DNA from: Salinibacterium sp. TMP30
GTDB taxonomy: Bacteria; Actinomycetota; Actinomycetes; Actinomycetales; Microbacteriaceae
Length of the DNA stretch: 64,000 nucleotides
NCBI RefSeq assembly: GCF_038397785.1
Contig: NZ_CP151642.1
Location: 2,170,001-2,234,000, forward strand
Direction of reading: 5' to 3'
Shown: positions 1 through 7,819 of the stretch, in pieces
How positions within the stretch are numbered: position 1 is the first letter of the stretch
Layout: every line of letters begins with the position of its first letter
Program-made: the position numbers and the translations under genes
Notes under the pieces: generated by a model
Told to the model about the DNA's origin: nothing
Database searches by the model: none
Seen by the model: the letters and a program-made list of their open reading frames with translations, nothing else

Positions 1-778
1 GAAAGTTGCGGGGGGTGAAAACCTGAACAAAGTCGAAATTCTCATCAACCGTCAGTCGAAGCTCGCGACCGTCGGGCGCGGTGAGGCGAGCGGCAACACC
101 GTTCACTACCTCAACACCCCCAAAGGCGGTATCGAGATCGAGCTCACCGACCGGGCGCCCACCGCTGAGGTCGAAATCGGTGCCCGCAACCGCAACCTCA
201 CCGGTGGGGATGAGGCGCTCATTCGACTCGAAGCGGGTGGCGGCGGTCATTGTGAGCGTGAGCTCCGCGATGGGCGTGTCGCCAACCTTCACAAAGGGGT
301 GGGTTCCGAGCGCATAGGGGGCTGCGGCATCCGAAAGGTTCGTTGCGGTATGGGTGACCCGCAAACCACTCTCCACAAGTTGGTAACGCACCGTTGTGTG
401 CACGTGGAAGGGGTAGCCATGCTGCGGGAACACCGTGGCACCCAACGTCACCGACTGCGGGGTGCGCTCGATGAGCGAGTAGCCGGTGTTGCGCAGCAAA
501 CCATGGATGGCGTTATTGCGGTCGCCCTCAGTGATATCGAGCTGCTGAACCTCGCCATTGAGGGTCCATTGCCCGCCATCAACACGGTTGGGCCACGGAA
601 CCAAAACGATGCCGTCAGCGAAGGGAGGCATCGCGGTTTCGGCGTACGATTCCACCAGCTCAACATCGCCAATGCTGAACTCCCGCAGCGACGCCGCGAG
701 TTCCGTAACGGTTGCTCGCGCCTCGCCCTGATCGGTGGCACGAGTAATGATGTACTGGGTTCCGGTAGGTACGCTCAC
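1..778 (-). CDS. galM: Aldose 1-epimerase, 3' end cut by window edge
   Basis: Interconverts alpha and beta anomers of aldoses such as galactose in the cytoplasm. About 259 codons are visible; the reading frame is still open at base 1, so the C-terminal 60-70 residues, which in this family hold the catalytic glutamate, lie outside. Seen in the translation: LVPWPNRVDGGQW, NNAIHGLLRNTGYSL with the family's first active-site histidine, and ALGTHPFVK with the second. I place the start at a GTG (776-778): no Shine-Dalgarno sequence precedes it, but a TAGGCT -10 hexamer lies exactly six bases upstream, which fits a leaderless mRNA. It is divergent from the galactokinase-like gene at 822, with only 43 bases between the starts. 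Family assignment is firm; substrate range is not visible. Confidence 0.85.
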   Translation of the reverse strand, partial: MSVPTGTQYIITRATDQGEARATVTELAASLREFSIGDVELVESYAETAMPPFADGIVLVPWPNRVDGGQWTLNGEVQQLDITEGDRNNAIHGLLRNTGYSLIERTPQSVTLGATVFPQHGYPFHVHTTVRYQLVESGLRVTHTATNLSDAAAPYALGTHPFVKVGDTPIAELTLTMTAATRFESNERLIPTGEVAVAGTDFDLSGGRPVGELDLDTAFGGVEVVNGVAARLTAPDGRELRLTVDENFDFVQVFTPRNF

Positions 779-784
779 CGCAAC

Positions 785-790
785 AGCCTA
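785..790 (-). promoter_or_regulatory. -10 hexamer for leaderless galM
   Basis: On the - strand this reads TAGGCT, six bases before the GTG start of galM, with no Shine-Dalgarno sequence. The same geometry recurs at many genes in the window. Confidence 0.4.
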
Positions 791-821
791 CCGGCGCAGA
801 ACTCTCAACCAGAAAGCACCC

Positions 822-1838
822 ATGTCAGATATTCGCGATGACGTACTTGTCGACTTCGAGGCCGTCTTCGGTCACCCCGCGGCTGGCGTGTGGTCGGCCC
901 CAGGGCGACTCACCCTGCTGGGCACGCCCGACAGCCCCGACACGGATGCCGAACTTGCGATCGCCATAAACCGCCGCACCGTGTTGGCGGCGTCGACCCG
1001 CAGTGACCGCACTGTGCGCATCGCGAGTGCCCTCGCTGATGAACTCGTCACGGTTGAGCTCGATGAGCTGGCCACCAACGAGAGTGCAGGGTGGAGCCGG
1101 ATCGCACTGGCTATCGTGCAGGAGGTGATGGCCGCATCCGCCAACCCACACGAGCTCAGCGGTGTTGAGGTGTTTATCGATACGACGATTCCGGTGGGTG
1201 CTGGTCTTGGTTCATCGTCGGCTCTTGAGGCCGCGCTCGCCCTAGCGTTGACCGATCTGTGGAGCCTGGGCGAACACGTTGCCCAGCTCTCCCACCATCC
1301 CGATGTTGCGGCGTGCGTGTTTGCTCTCGACGACCACGCCCTCGTGCGTCTTGAGGGCGAGACCCGCCCCGAGTTGCTGCCTCTGGACTGGCAGACCGCC
1401 GGGCTCGAACTGCTCGTGATCGACACCGATGCACCAACAGCTGACACCCTCGAATCGGCGATTGCCGACGACGAAGTGCGCCGCACCCTGCACACCATCA
1501 CCGAAAATCAGCGCGTGCGCGACGCAGCGCTCGCCATTCGCGACGAAACACCCCGCCTGCTTGGCGCACTGCTCGATGCCTCGCACGCGAGCCTGCGTGA
1601 CGACTACGGAATCTCCACCATCGAGATCGACCTTGCCGTCGAAACTGCTGTTGCCGCCGGTGCTTTAGGGGCGCGGATGCTCGGCCGCCCCTTCAGCGGA
1701 GTAGCCGTCGCCCTCGTCGACACCGATACCGCATCTCGGGTGCGGGTTGCGCTCGATGGCGCCTTCGCCGAGCACGCGATGGGGCAACCCACCGTGGAGG
1801 CAATCTCGCCGTCGCAGGGTGCCGTGCGCGACCGGTAG
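822..1838 (+). CDS. Galactokinase-family (GHMP) protein lacking catalytic motifs
   Basis: 338 residues, clearly of galactokinase descent: APGR at 26-29, GHMP motif PVGAGLGSSSA at about 124-134, TENQRVRDA at 228-236, DASHASLRDDY at 252-262, and a GALGARMLG..SGVAVALV segment near 280-299. The functional residues are missing. The sugar-binding GEHTDYN stretch after APGR is replaced by GTPDSPDTDAE. The GIMDQ segment with the catalytic aspartate is absent: the protein goes straight from SHHPDVAAC to FALDDHALVRLE. The usual GGGFGG of motif 3 is GRPFSG. Typical actinobacterial galactokinases are 380-400 residues. The frame is intact, so this is not an ordinary frameshifted pseudogene. Start ATG 822 is preceded by AGAAAG. 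It is divergent from galM. It is likely not a galactokinase in vitro; a regulatory or pseudo-enzyme role is inference. Confidence 0.75.
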   Translation: MSDIRDDVLVDFEAVFGHPAAGVWSAPGRLTLLGTPDSPDTDAELAIAINRRTVLAASTRSDRTVRIASALADELVTVELDELATNESAGWSRIALAIVQEVMAASANPHELSGVEVFIDTTIPVGAGLGSSSALEAALALALTDLWSLGEHVAQLSHHPDVAACVFALDDHALVRLEGETRPELLPLDWQTAGLELLVIDTDAPTADTLESAIADDEVRRTLHTITENQRVRDAALAIRDETPRLLGALLDASHASLRDDYGISTIEIDLAVETAVAAGALGARMLGRPFSGVAVALVDTDTASRVRVALDGAFAEHAMGQPTVEAISPSQGAVRDR

Positions 1839-1845
1839 TTGGTTG

Positions 1846-2001
1846 CTAAACGAGCACTTTCAGCACGAAGGCGACCATAAAGCCGACTCCGACCACCGTG
1901 CCGGCCCATACCCAGAGGCGTGCCCAGGGGAAGCGGCGCTTGCGCGGGGTACGCATCCCCGGGTACGCGGGCGGCGTGACCGGAGGACGCTTCTTGGTCA
2001 C
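1846..2001 (-). CDS. Small single-pass membrane protein coupled to folD
   Basis: A 51-codon ORF not previously long enough to be called. It starts with GTG at 2001 and its start overlaps the folD stop as GTGA, a classical translational-coupling arrangement. The N-terminal 26 residues are basic and proline-rich ([13 protein letters not shown], then RTPRKRRF), followed by one hydrophobic helix [20 protein letters not shown] and a short tail ending VLKVLV. Predicted topology is N-terminus inside. I recognise no domain. Short Arg/Lys-rich single-TM proteins are common in actinomycetes, but a link to FolD function is only suggested by the overlap. Confidence 0.6.
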   Translation of the reverse strand: MTKKRPPVTPPAYPGMRTPRKRRFPWARLWVWAGTVVGVGFMVAFVLKVLV

Positions 2002-2879
2002 TCTGCGAGCCGTTCGGCCGCGTCAACGACGTTCTTGACGAGCATCGCGCGAGTCATGGGGCCAACGCCACCGGGCATCGGAGAGAGGTATCCTGCGACG
2101 TCGGCAACGCCGGGGTCAACGTCTCCGACGAGCCGCCCCTTCCCTGTCGCTTCATCGATAACGCGGGTGATTCCCACATCGAGCACGGCAGCCCCGGGCT
2201 TGATCCACTCGGGGCGGATAAGCCCCGCCGATCCGACAGCGGCAACCACGATGTCTGCGTGGCGAACGTGGGTCTCCAACTGGGTGGTGCGGGAATGCGT
2301 GAGAGTGACCGTGGCATCCAGACCTTTGCGGGTGAGCACTAGCCCGAGGGGGCGCCCGACGGTGAGGCCGCGACCGACAACGACAACATGCTTGCCGGCG
2401 ATCGGCACGTCATAGCGCTCAAGCATCTCGACAATGCCAGCCGGAGTGCACGGCAACGGCGAATCAAGCGTGGTGCCAATACCGAGCACGAGTCGGCCAA
2501 GGTTGGTGGGGTGCAGACCATCCGCGTCCTTGGCGGGATCCATAAGTTCGAGCATCGCGTTCTCGTCGAGACCGGCCGGCAGCGGCAGCTGAATGATGTA
2601 CCCCGTGACGTCAGGGTTCTCGTTTAACGCAACAATGGCATCCCGAACTTCGTCAGCGGATGCTGTGGCCGGCAGATCGACGCGAATTGATTCGATGCCC
2701 ACTTCGGCACAGTCGCGGTGCTTGCCAGCAACGTAGGAACGGGAACCTGGGTCGTCGCCGACGAGCAGGGTGCCGAGGCCAGGGGTGATTCCGCGGGCTT
2801 TGAGGGCGTCGACGCGAACACGCAGTTCGTTCTTTATTGCGGTTGCCGTGGCAACACCGTCAAGTTTCACTGCGGTCAT
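1998..2879 (-). CDS. folD: Methylenetetrahydrofolate dehydrogenase/cyclohydrolase
   Basis: Bifunctional cytoplasmic enzyme that oxidises 5,10-methylene-THF with NADP and hydrolyses the methenyl product to 10-formyl-THF. 293 residues, normal for the family. Visible features are YVAGKHRDC with the catalytic Tyr-x3-Lys pair, the signature [10 protein letters not shown], the DKDADGLHP-type segment ([14 protein letters not shown]), the cofactor-binding [14 protein letters not shown], and the C-terminal [16 protein letters not shown]. The start was set at ATG 2879 (MTAVKLDG) rather than the longer frame because the conserved part begins there; a weak GGAAAA precedes it. glyA lies upstream on the same strand but a terminator-like hairpin sits between them. 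Together with glyA, purU, purN and purH it forms the one-carbon set of this window. Confidence 0.95.
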   Translation of the reverse strand: MTAVKLDGVATATAIKNELRVRVDALKARGITPGLGTLLVGDDPGSRSYVAGKHRDCAEVGIESIRVDLPATASADEVRDAIVALNENPDVTGYIIQLPLPAGLDENAMLELMDPAKDADGLHPTNLGRLVLGIGTTLDSPLPCTPAGIVEMLERYDVPIAGKHVVVVGRGLTVGRPLGLVLTRKGLDATVTLTHSRTTQLETHVRHADIVVAAVGSAGLIRPEWIKPGAAVLDVGITRVIDEATGKGRLVGDVDPGVADVAGYLSPMPGGVGPMTRAMLVKNVVDAAERLAE

Positions 2880-2950
2880 TGTTTTCCGTTCGAATCGGGC
2901 CACTGCGTTATTTGGCCACCTGCACAACTGCCACGTCCATTAAACGCTAA

Positions 2951-2986
2951 AGAGCCCACCGCAATGTTCACAGGGCGACGGGCTCT
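2951..2986 (-). terminator. Hairpin terminator between glyA and folD
   Basis: AGAGCCC (2951-2957) pairs with GGGCTCT (2980-2986); on the - strand the stem is followed by TTAGCGTTT. Positioned just after the glyA stop. Confidence 0.55.
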
Positions 2987-3021
2987 CTAGTTGTGCCTGA
3001 TTAGGTCCAGATTGGTGCTGG

Positions 3022-4305
3022 TTATGACCAAGTACCGGGGCTTTCGAGCCCTTCGTAGAGCGGGAAGGCATCGGCGAGCGCGCGGGCGCGAGCCTGCAGG
3101 GCGCTGATGTCTGCGCCGGGCTTGAGGGTTTCGGCAATGATGTCGGCAACTTCGGTGAACTCGGCGTCATCGAATCCACGGGTGGCGAGCGCGGGTGTTC
3201 CGATGCGCAAACCAGAGGTCACCATTGGTGGACGCGGGTCGGCGGGTACCGCGTTGCGGTTGACGGTGATGTCGACAGAGTGCAGCAGGTCTTCGGCCTC
3301 TTGACCGTTCAGTTCAGACTTGCGCAGGTCGACGAGCACCAGGTGCACGTCGGTGCCTCCCGTGAGCACATCGACGCCGAGGTCTGTCATGTCGTCCTGA
3401 ATGAGTCGCTCAGCAAGAATCTGCGCGCCACGAACGGTGCGCTGCTGACGGTCTTTGAACTCATCGGAGGCCGCCAGCATGAAGGCGGTCGCCTTGGCAG
3501 CAATCACGTGCATGAGCGGCCCACCCTGCTGGCCGGGGAACACATTCGAGTTGATCTTCTTTGCGATATCAACGTTGTTGGTGAGGATGAAGCCCGAACG
3601 CGGACCACCGATCGTCTTGTGCACGGTCGACGACACCACATCGGCGTAGGGCACCGGCGAAGGGTGCAGTCCGGCAGCAACGAGGCCTGCGATGTGTGCC
3701 ATGTCTACCCACAGGACGGCGCCGACCTCATCGGCAATCGCCCGGAACGCAGCGAAGTCGAGTTGACGCGAATATGCCGACCATCCTGCAATGAGAACCT
3801 TGGGCTGCACTTCGATGGCTTTGGCGCGCACGGTTTCCATCTCGAGAAGCCCGGTCTCCTCGTTTACACCGTAGGCATGGGCTTCGTAGAGCTTGCCCGA
3901 AAAGTTGAGGCGCATGCCGTGCGTGAGGTGCCCGCCGTGATCAAGCGAGAGGCCGAGGATGCGATCACCAGGCTGCGCAATAGCCGACATCACGGCGGCG
4001 TTGGCCGATGCCCCCGAGTGTGGCTGAACATTGGCGTAGGCGGCGCCGAAGAGGCTTTTGGCGCGCTCAATTGCGAGACGCTCTGCGATATCCACAAATT
4101 CGCAGCCGCCATAGTAACGACGCCCCGGGTAACCCTCTGCGTACTTATTGGTGAGAACCGAGCCCTGTGCTTCGAGTACCGCACGAGGAACAAAGTTCTC
4201 GCTCGCAATCATCTCGAGGGTGTTGCGCTGGCGACCGAGCTCTTGAGCGAGCACCGCAGCGATCTCGGGGTCTACCTCAGACAGAGGCGAAAGGAAGGTT
4301 GACAC
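3022..4305 (-). CDS. glyA: Serine hydroxymethyltransferase
   Basis: PLP enzyme that converts serine and THF to glycine and 5,10-methylene-THF, the main entry of one-carbon units. 427 residues, full length. Visible: IASENFVP near 33-40, the [15 protein letters not shown] substrate loop at 53-67, PHSGASAN at 95-102, the DMAHIAGL segment around 201-208 and the PLP lysine in [13 protein letters not shown] (Lys230). Start is GTG 4305 with AAGGAG five bases before it. It is divergent from nagA. A likely sigma-70-type promoter lies at 4332-4360. The methylene-THF product is the substrate of FolD encoded just downstream. Confidence 0.97.
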   Translation of the reverse strand: MSTFLSPLSEVDPEIAAVLAQELGRQRNTLEMIASENFVPRAVLEAQGSVLTNKYAEGYPGRRYYGGCEFVDIAERLAIERAKSLFGAAYANVQPHSGASANAAVMSAIAQPGDRILGLSLDHGGHLTHGMRLNFSGKLYEAHAYGVNEETGLLEMETVRAKAIEVQPKVLIAGWSAYSRQLDFAAFRAIADEVGAVLWVDMAHIAGLVAAGLHPSPVPYADVVSSTVHKTIGGPRSGFILTNNVDIAKKINSNVFPGQQGGPLMHVIAAKATAFMLAASDEFKDRQQRTVRGAQILAERLIQDDMTDLGVDVLTGGTDVHLVLVDLRKSELNGQEAEDLLHSVDITVNRNAVPADPRPPMVTSGLRIGTPALATRGFDDAEFTEVADIIAETLKPGADISALQARARALADAFPLYEGLESPGTWS

Positions 4306-4331
4306 AGATGGGCTCCTTGCGACGGGGGTGG

Positions 4332-4360
4332 ATACCTCAAATCTACCGGGTGCTGGTCAA
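4332..4360 (-). promoter_or_regulatory. Predicted promoter of glyA
   Basis: On the - strand TTGACC (4355-4360), 17 bases, then AGGTAT (4332-4337), 26 bases before the GTG start. The -35 box is good, the -10 box poor. Confidence 0.35.
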
Positions 4361-4394
4361 CCTCGCGAGAACTATCGAACATCCAAGCTGCGCC

Positions 4395-4400
4395 TAAGCT
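4395..4400 (+). promoter_or_regulatory. -10 hexamer for leaderless nagA
   Basis: TAAGCT, seven bases before the nagA GTG; no Shine-Dalgarno sequence intervenes. Confidence 0.4.
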
Positions 4401-4407
4401 GGTAATC

Positions 4408-5580
4408 GTGAACGACCACGTCATCCATTCAGCGCAACTCGTCACGGCCGACGAGATCATTGCTGACGGATGGGTCGCGTGGAGCGGCGACACCATCACT
4501 GCCACTGGGGTCGGCGACGAGTGGCGAGCACACGCCACCGCCGACTCGAGCATCACGGATGCAGCAGGCAGCTACCTCACCCCTGGCTTTATCGACATCC
4601 ACAGCCACGGCGGCAATGGTGCTTCGTTCGATGACGGCACAGACGCAATCAACACTGCGCTCTCAGTGCACCGCGCCCACGGCACCACCCGCTCGGTGCT
4701 CTCGCTGGTGAGCAGCGATCACGCCAATCTCGTGCAGAACCTCACTGTGATCGCGGAACTTGCCGCAGCAGATCCGCTCGTGCTGGGCAGCCACCTCGAA
4801 GGCCCCTTCCTCGACGCGGCATTCAAGGGTGCCCACAGCCCCGACGTGTTACGCAACCCGACGCCCGGCGAGATCGAGGAGCTTCTCGCCGCCGCTGCGG
4901 GCAGTCTGCGCCAGATCACTCTGGCTCCCGAACTCGATGGTGCGCTTGCCGCAATCAGCCAACTCACTGACGCCGGCGTCACCGTGGCTGTCGGGCACAC
5001 TTCAGCTGACTACGATCAGACGCTCGCCGCGTTCGATGCCGGAGCACGACTGCTGACCCATGCCTTCAACGCCATGAAGGGCATCCACCACCGCGCTCCC
5101 GGGCCGATCACGGCGGCGCTCAGTCGCGAGTCGGTGAACCTCGAGGTCATCAATGACGGCGTGCACGTGCATCCGAATGTCGTGAAGATGTTGTTTGCGT
5201 CGGCTCTGGGCCGCGTCGCACTGGTGACCGACGCGATGGCCGCTGCCTGCTCGAGCGACGGGCACTATAGGCTCGGCTCCCTCGACGTCACGGTAACCGC
5301 TGGCGTTGCCCGACTGAGCAACAGCGGTGCCATTGCGGGGTCAACCCTGACGATGGATGCCGCGGTGCGCCGAGCCATCACCGAGGTCGGTCTGAGCGTG
5401 CCCCAGGCTGTTGCCGCGGCGACCGTTGTTCCTGCCCGCGCGATTGGGCGCGCAGGCGACCTGGGCTCTCTTTCTGCCGGATTTGCCGCCGACGCCGTGC
5501 TGCTCGACGCCGACTTTAGGGTGCAGGCGGTGTGGGCTGCAGGTCGCGAAGTGCCGCGGCCCGACCATCCCGACGCCTGA
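4408..5580 (+). CDS. nagA: N-acetylglucosamine-6-phosphate deacetylase
   Basis: Removes the acetyl group from GlcNAc-6-P to give glucosamine-6-P, the step before NagB (7820-8593, opposite strand). 390 residues, amidohydrolase fold. Seen: metal-binding GFIDIHSHGG (His65, His67), GSHLEGPFL with the metal-ligand glutamate, GHTSADYDQ, THAFNAMKG, INDGVHVHP and VTDAMAAA with the catalytic aspartate. Start GTG 4408 carries no Shine-Dalgarno but a TAAGCT -10 box ends seven bases upstream, so the transcript is probably leaderless. The 3' end overlaps the 3' end of the convergent MFS gene by 65 bases, so the last about 21 codons are read on both strands. It is not in one operon with nagB. Confidence 0.95.
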   Translation: MNDHVIHSAQLVTADEIIADGWVAWSGDTITATGVGDEWRAHATADSSITDAAGSYLTPGFIDIHSHGGNGASFDDGTDAINTALSVHRAHGTTRSVLSLVSSDHANLVQNLTVIAELAAADPLVLGSHLEGPFLDAAFKGAHSPDVLRNPTPGEIEELLAAAAGSLRQITLAPELDGALAAISQLTDAGVTVAVGHTSADYDQTLAAFDAGARLLTHAFNAMKGIHHRAPGPITAALSRESVNLEVINDGVHVHPNVVKMLFASALGRVALVTDAMAAACSSDGHYRLGSLDVTVTAGVARLSNSGAIAGSTLTMDAAVRRAITEVGLSVPQAVAAATVVPARAIGRAGDLGSLSAGFAADAVLLDADFRVQAVWAAGREVPRPDHPDA

Positions 5581-6772
5581 GCAGTTCACCACCAACGATC
5601 GCGAACATGACCGCGATACCGAGGATGATGGCATCGATTGCGGGGAGTGACAGGATGCCGTACTGGTCAAGCAGGATGCCACCGAAGAGCGCGCCGCCGC
5701 CAATGCCGATGTTGAATGACGTCGTGAGATAGGCCGAGCCCACGTCGCGCATGCGTGGGGATGCAAGCTGAAGGAGGCGCGTCTGAATCATCGCGGGTAC
5801 TCCACCGAACGCCATGCCCCAGACCACGATGACGGGGAACATGATCCACGGTTCGGCGGGGAACAGGCCGAGCAGTGCCGCACAGATCGCTACGAGAGCG
5901 ACCGTGACCGAGATGATGCTGCGTGGAAAGCGGTCAACGAGGAGCCCGGCGAGTGCGAGGCCGACAGCTCCCGCGGCTCCGAATATGAGCAGTATGCCCG
6001 CGACCGCACCGGGCTCGATGCCCGCCGGCCCGATGAGGTACGGAACGATGTACGTGTAGAAGAGGTTGTGGCCGAGCATGACGAGCGCCACCAAAATGCA
6101 GACATAAATCACCCCAGGAACTGAGTGGTCTTTGCGCAGCGGGATTGAGATCTCGGCCGTCGAGAGTGTGTGGTGGTGGTCGACGGGAGGAAGCACGCGC
6201 ACGACCATGATCGTGAGTGCCAAGATGATGATCGCGATCACGACGAAGGCGAGTCGCCACCCGAGTGCGTGACCGAGAGCTGTGCCGACGGGTACGCCGA
6301 GCACGAAGGCTGCGGTGGCCCCGGCACTCGTGACGGCAACAGCCCGACCGACCTGATGGGCCGGAACGAGGTGGGCCGAGTACGCGCCAACTACCGCCCA
6401 AAAGAGTCCGTGCGAGAGGCCACCAATTATTCGAGCAACGACGAGCACCGCATAGTTGGGCGCGACCGCCGCCAAAAGGTTGCCGACCACAAACACGAGC
6501 AGCACCGCAATGACGAGCGACTTGCGTGAATAGTTGCGAGTGAGGGCGGCAAGTGGTGCCGTCGAAATCACGACGGTCGCCGCAAAGATGGTGATGAGCA
6601 GACCGACCTGGGATTCAGAAACCGAGAGCTCGGAGGCAATCTCGGGCAGCAGCCCGGTAGGCAACCATTCGCTGGTGACCGAAGTGAAAATCAACGCCGA
6701 GAGAGTGAAGAGCCCCGCCCACGGAAACGCTTGCGCTGACGAAGATGAGGGGGAAGTGTGTGGCGTGCTCAT
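5516..6772 (-). CDS. MFS transporter of the drug/arabinose-efflux (DHA1) type
   Basis: 418-residue inner-membrane protein with about twelve hydrophobic segments, opening with a Ser/Thr-rich cytoplasmic N-terminus and then WAGLFTLSALIFTSVTSEWL. The phrases TSEWLPTGLLPEIA near residue 33, GRAVAVTSAGATAAFVLGVP (around 142-161) and VPAMIQTRLLQLAS are characteristic of the AraJ/YdhP-like DHA1 branch, which exports sugars or drugs by proton antiport. The substrate cannot be read from sequence. Start ATG 6772 is divergent from purU. A TAGGAT hexamer lies nine bases upstream. The C-terminus overlaps nagA on the other strand by 65 bases. Confidence 0.85.
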   Translation of the reverse strand: MSTPHTSPSSSSAQAFPWAGLFTLSALIFTSVTSEWLPTGLLPEIASELSVSESQVGLLITIFAATVVISTAPLAALTRNYSRKSLVIAVLLVFVVGNLLAAVAPNYAVLVVARIIGGLSHGLFWAVVGAYSAHLVPAHQVGRAVAVTSAGATAAFVLGVPVGTALGHALGWRLAFVVIAIIILALTIMVVRVLPPVDHHHTLSTAEISIPLRKDHSVPGVIYVCILVALVMLGHNLFYTYIVPYLIGPAGIEPGAVAGILLIFGAAGAVGLALAGLLVDRFPRSIISVTVALVAICAALLGLFPAEPWIMFPVIVVWGMAFGGVPAMIQTRLLQLASPRMRDVGSAYLTTSFNIGIGGGALFGGILLDQYGILSLPAIDAIILGIAVMFAIVGGELLRRRDGRAAALRDLQPTPPAP

Positions 6773-6800
6773 ATTTGACTAATCCTACCGCTGGCACCGC

Positions 6801-6806
6801 TACGCT
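6801..6806 (+). promoter_or_regulatory. -10 hexamer for leaderless purU
   Basis: TACGCT, exactly six bases before the GTG of purU; no Shine-Dalgarno sequence. Confidence 0.4.
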
Positions 6807-6812
6807 GAATCT

Positions 6813-7667
6813 GTGATCACCTCAACACACTGGATCGTGACCCTCACCTGTGACGACAAGCCCGGCATCGTTCATGCCGTCAGCGGCGCGATCGTTGAGG
6901 CCGGCGGAAACATCACCGAGTCGCAGCAGTTCTCCAGTGGAGACACCGGCCGATTTTTCATGCGTTTGCAGGTGGAATCGGATGCTCCGCGCGAGATTTT
7001 CGAGCAGGCTCTCGCTCCCGTGACCGAGCACTACGCGATGGAATGGCAACTGGATGTTGTGGGGCGACCGCTGCGCACACTCGTGTTGGCATCCAAGGCC
7101 GGACACTGTGTCAACGACCTGCTCTACCGCCAGCGGGCGGGCCAGCTGCCGATCGAGCTGCCGATCATCATGAGCAACCACCCCGATCTGGGTTCGCTTG
7201 CCGAGTTCTATGAGGTGCCGTTCGAATCGCACCCTGTCACGACGCCCGGGCAGAAGCTGGCCTTCGAGGATCGCATCCTCGAGGTTGTCGAACAGCACGA
7301 CATCGAACTCGTGGTGCTCGCGCGTTACATGCAGATTCTCTCGCCGGAACTCTGTGCACAGTTGAGCGGCAAGATAATCAACATTCACCACTCCTTCTTG
7401 CCCGGTTTCAAGGGCGCAAACCCCTACAAGCAGGCTCATGCTCGCGGCGTGAAACTCATCGGCGCGACCGCCCACTTCGTGACGAGTGACCTCGACGAGG
7501 GGCCCATAATTGAGCAAAACGTCGTGCGGGTCGACCACGCTAGCACCGCAAGCGAGCTCGTCTCCATCGGTCAAGATGAAGAAAGCCGCACCCTCACCCA
7601 GGCTGTGCGATGGTTTGCTGAAGACCGTGTGCTGCTCGATGGAGCGCGCACCATCATCTTTCGCTAG
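6813..7667 (+). CDS. purU: Formyltetrahydrofolate deformylase
   Basis: Hydrolyses 10-formyl-THF to formate and THF, balancing one-carbon pools. 284 residues, full length. An N-terminal ACT domain (about 1-85: TLTCDDKPGIVHAVSGAIVE, SGDTGRFFMR) precedes the formyltransferase-fold domain with IIMSNHPDL, ARYMQILS, INIHHSFLPGFKGA (the Asn and His of the active site) and TSDLDEGPII (the Asp). Start GTG 6813 with a TACGCT -10 box six bases upstream suggests leaderless initiation. The stop codon shares the palindromic CTAG with the stop of the DUF1697 remnant on the opposite strand. Confidence 0.95.
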   Translation: MITSTHWIVTLTCDDKPGIVHAVSGAIVEAGGNITESQQFSSGDTGRFFMRLQVESDAPREIFEQALAPVTEHYAMEWQLDVVGRPLRTLVLASKAGHCVNDLLYRQRAGQLPIELPIIMSNHPDLGSLAEFYEVPFESHPVTTPGQKLAFEDRILEVVEQHDIELVVLARYMQILSPELCAQLSGKIINIHHSFLPGFKGANPYKQAHARGVKLIGATAHFVTSDLDEGPIIEQNVVRVDHASTASELVSIGQDEESRTLTQAVRWFAEDRVLLDGARTIIFR

Positions 7668-7816
7668 CTAACCGTGTCGAGCCTCTCAAGCAGTCGGTTG
7701 GTCGTGCGCACGTCGCCATACCCGGCCGCGCTGAAGCACTCGACCAGCGACGTCACGCTGATCAGATTCTTGCCGCCCACGTTAATCCCGCGAAGCAGCG
7801 CTACATATTTTGCCAT
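7664..7816 (-). pseudogene. Internally deleted DUF1697-family gene remnant
   Basis: A 50-residue frame that begins exactly like DUF1697 proteins, MAKYVALLRGINVGGKNLI, continues to about residue 37 (AAGYGDVRT), where intact members go on with a TYIQSGN-type segment, and instead ends with TTNRLLERLDTVS. Full-length members have about 180 residues, and their C-terminus is usually a TTRNWxTVxxLL-like segment, so the last dozen residues look like the original C-terminus joined in frame after loss of the middle (inference). It ends on the CTAG shared with purU and starts only four bases downstream (on the - strand) of the nagB stop. A functional product is unlikely. Confidence 0.6.
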
Positions 7817-7819
7817 CCT

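Noticed and set aside
822-1838. galactokinase-like gene as a frameshifted pseudogene
   Set aside because: The frame is uninterrupted; homology continues in one frame before and after each missing motif.
3280-4302. 340-codon open frame antisense to glyA
   Set aside because: GC-rich shadow of glyA; no domain, and glyA is a certain gene.
4306-4407. riboswitch (glycine or THF) upstream of glyA
   Set aside because: Only about 100 bases, shared with the divergent nagA promoter; no matching conserved core seen.
6822-7574. 250-codon open frame antisense to purU
   Set aside because: Shadow frame inside a certain gene.
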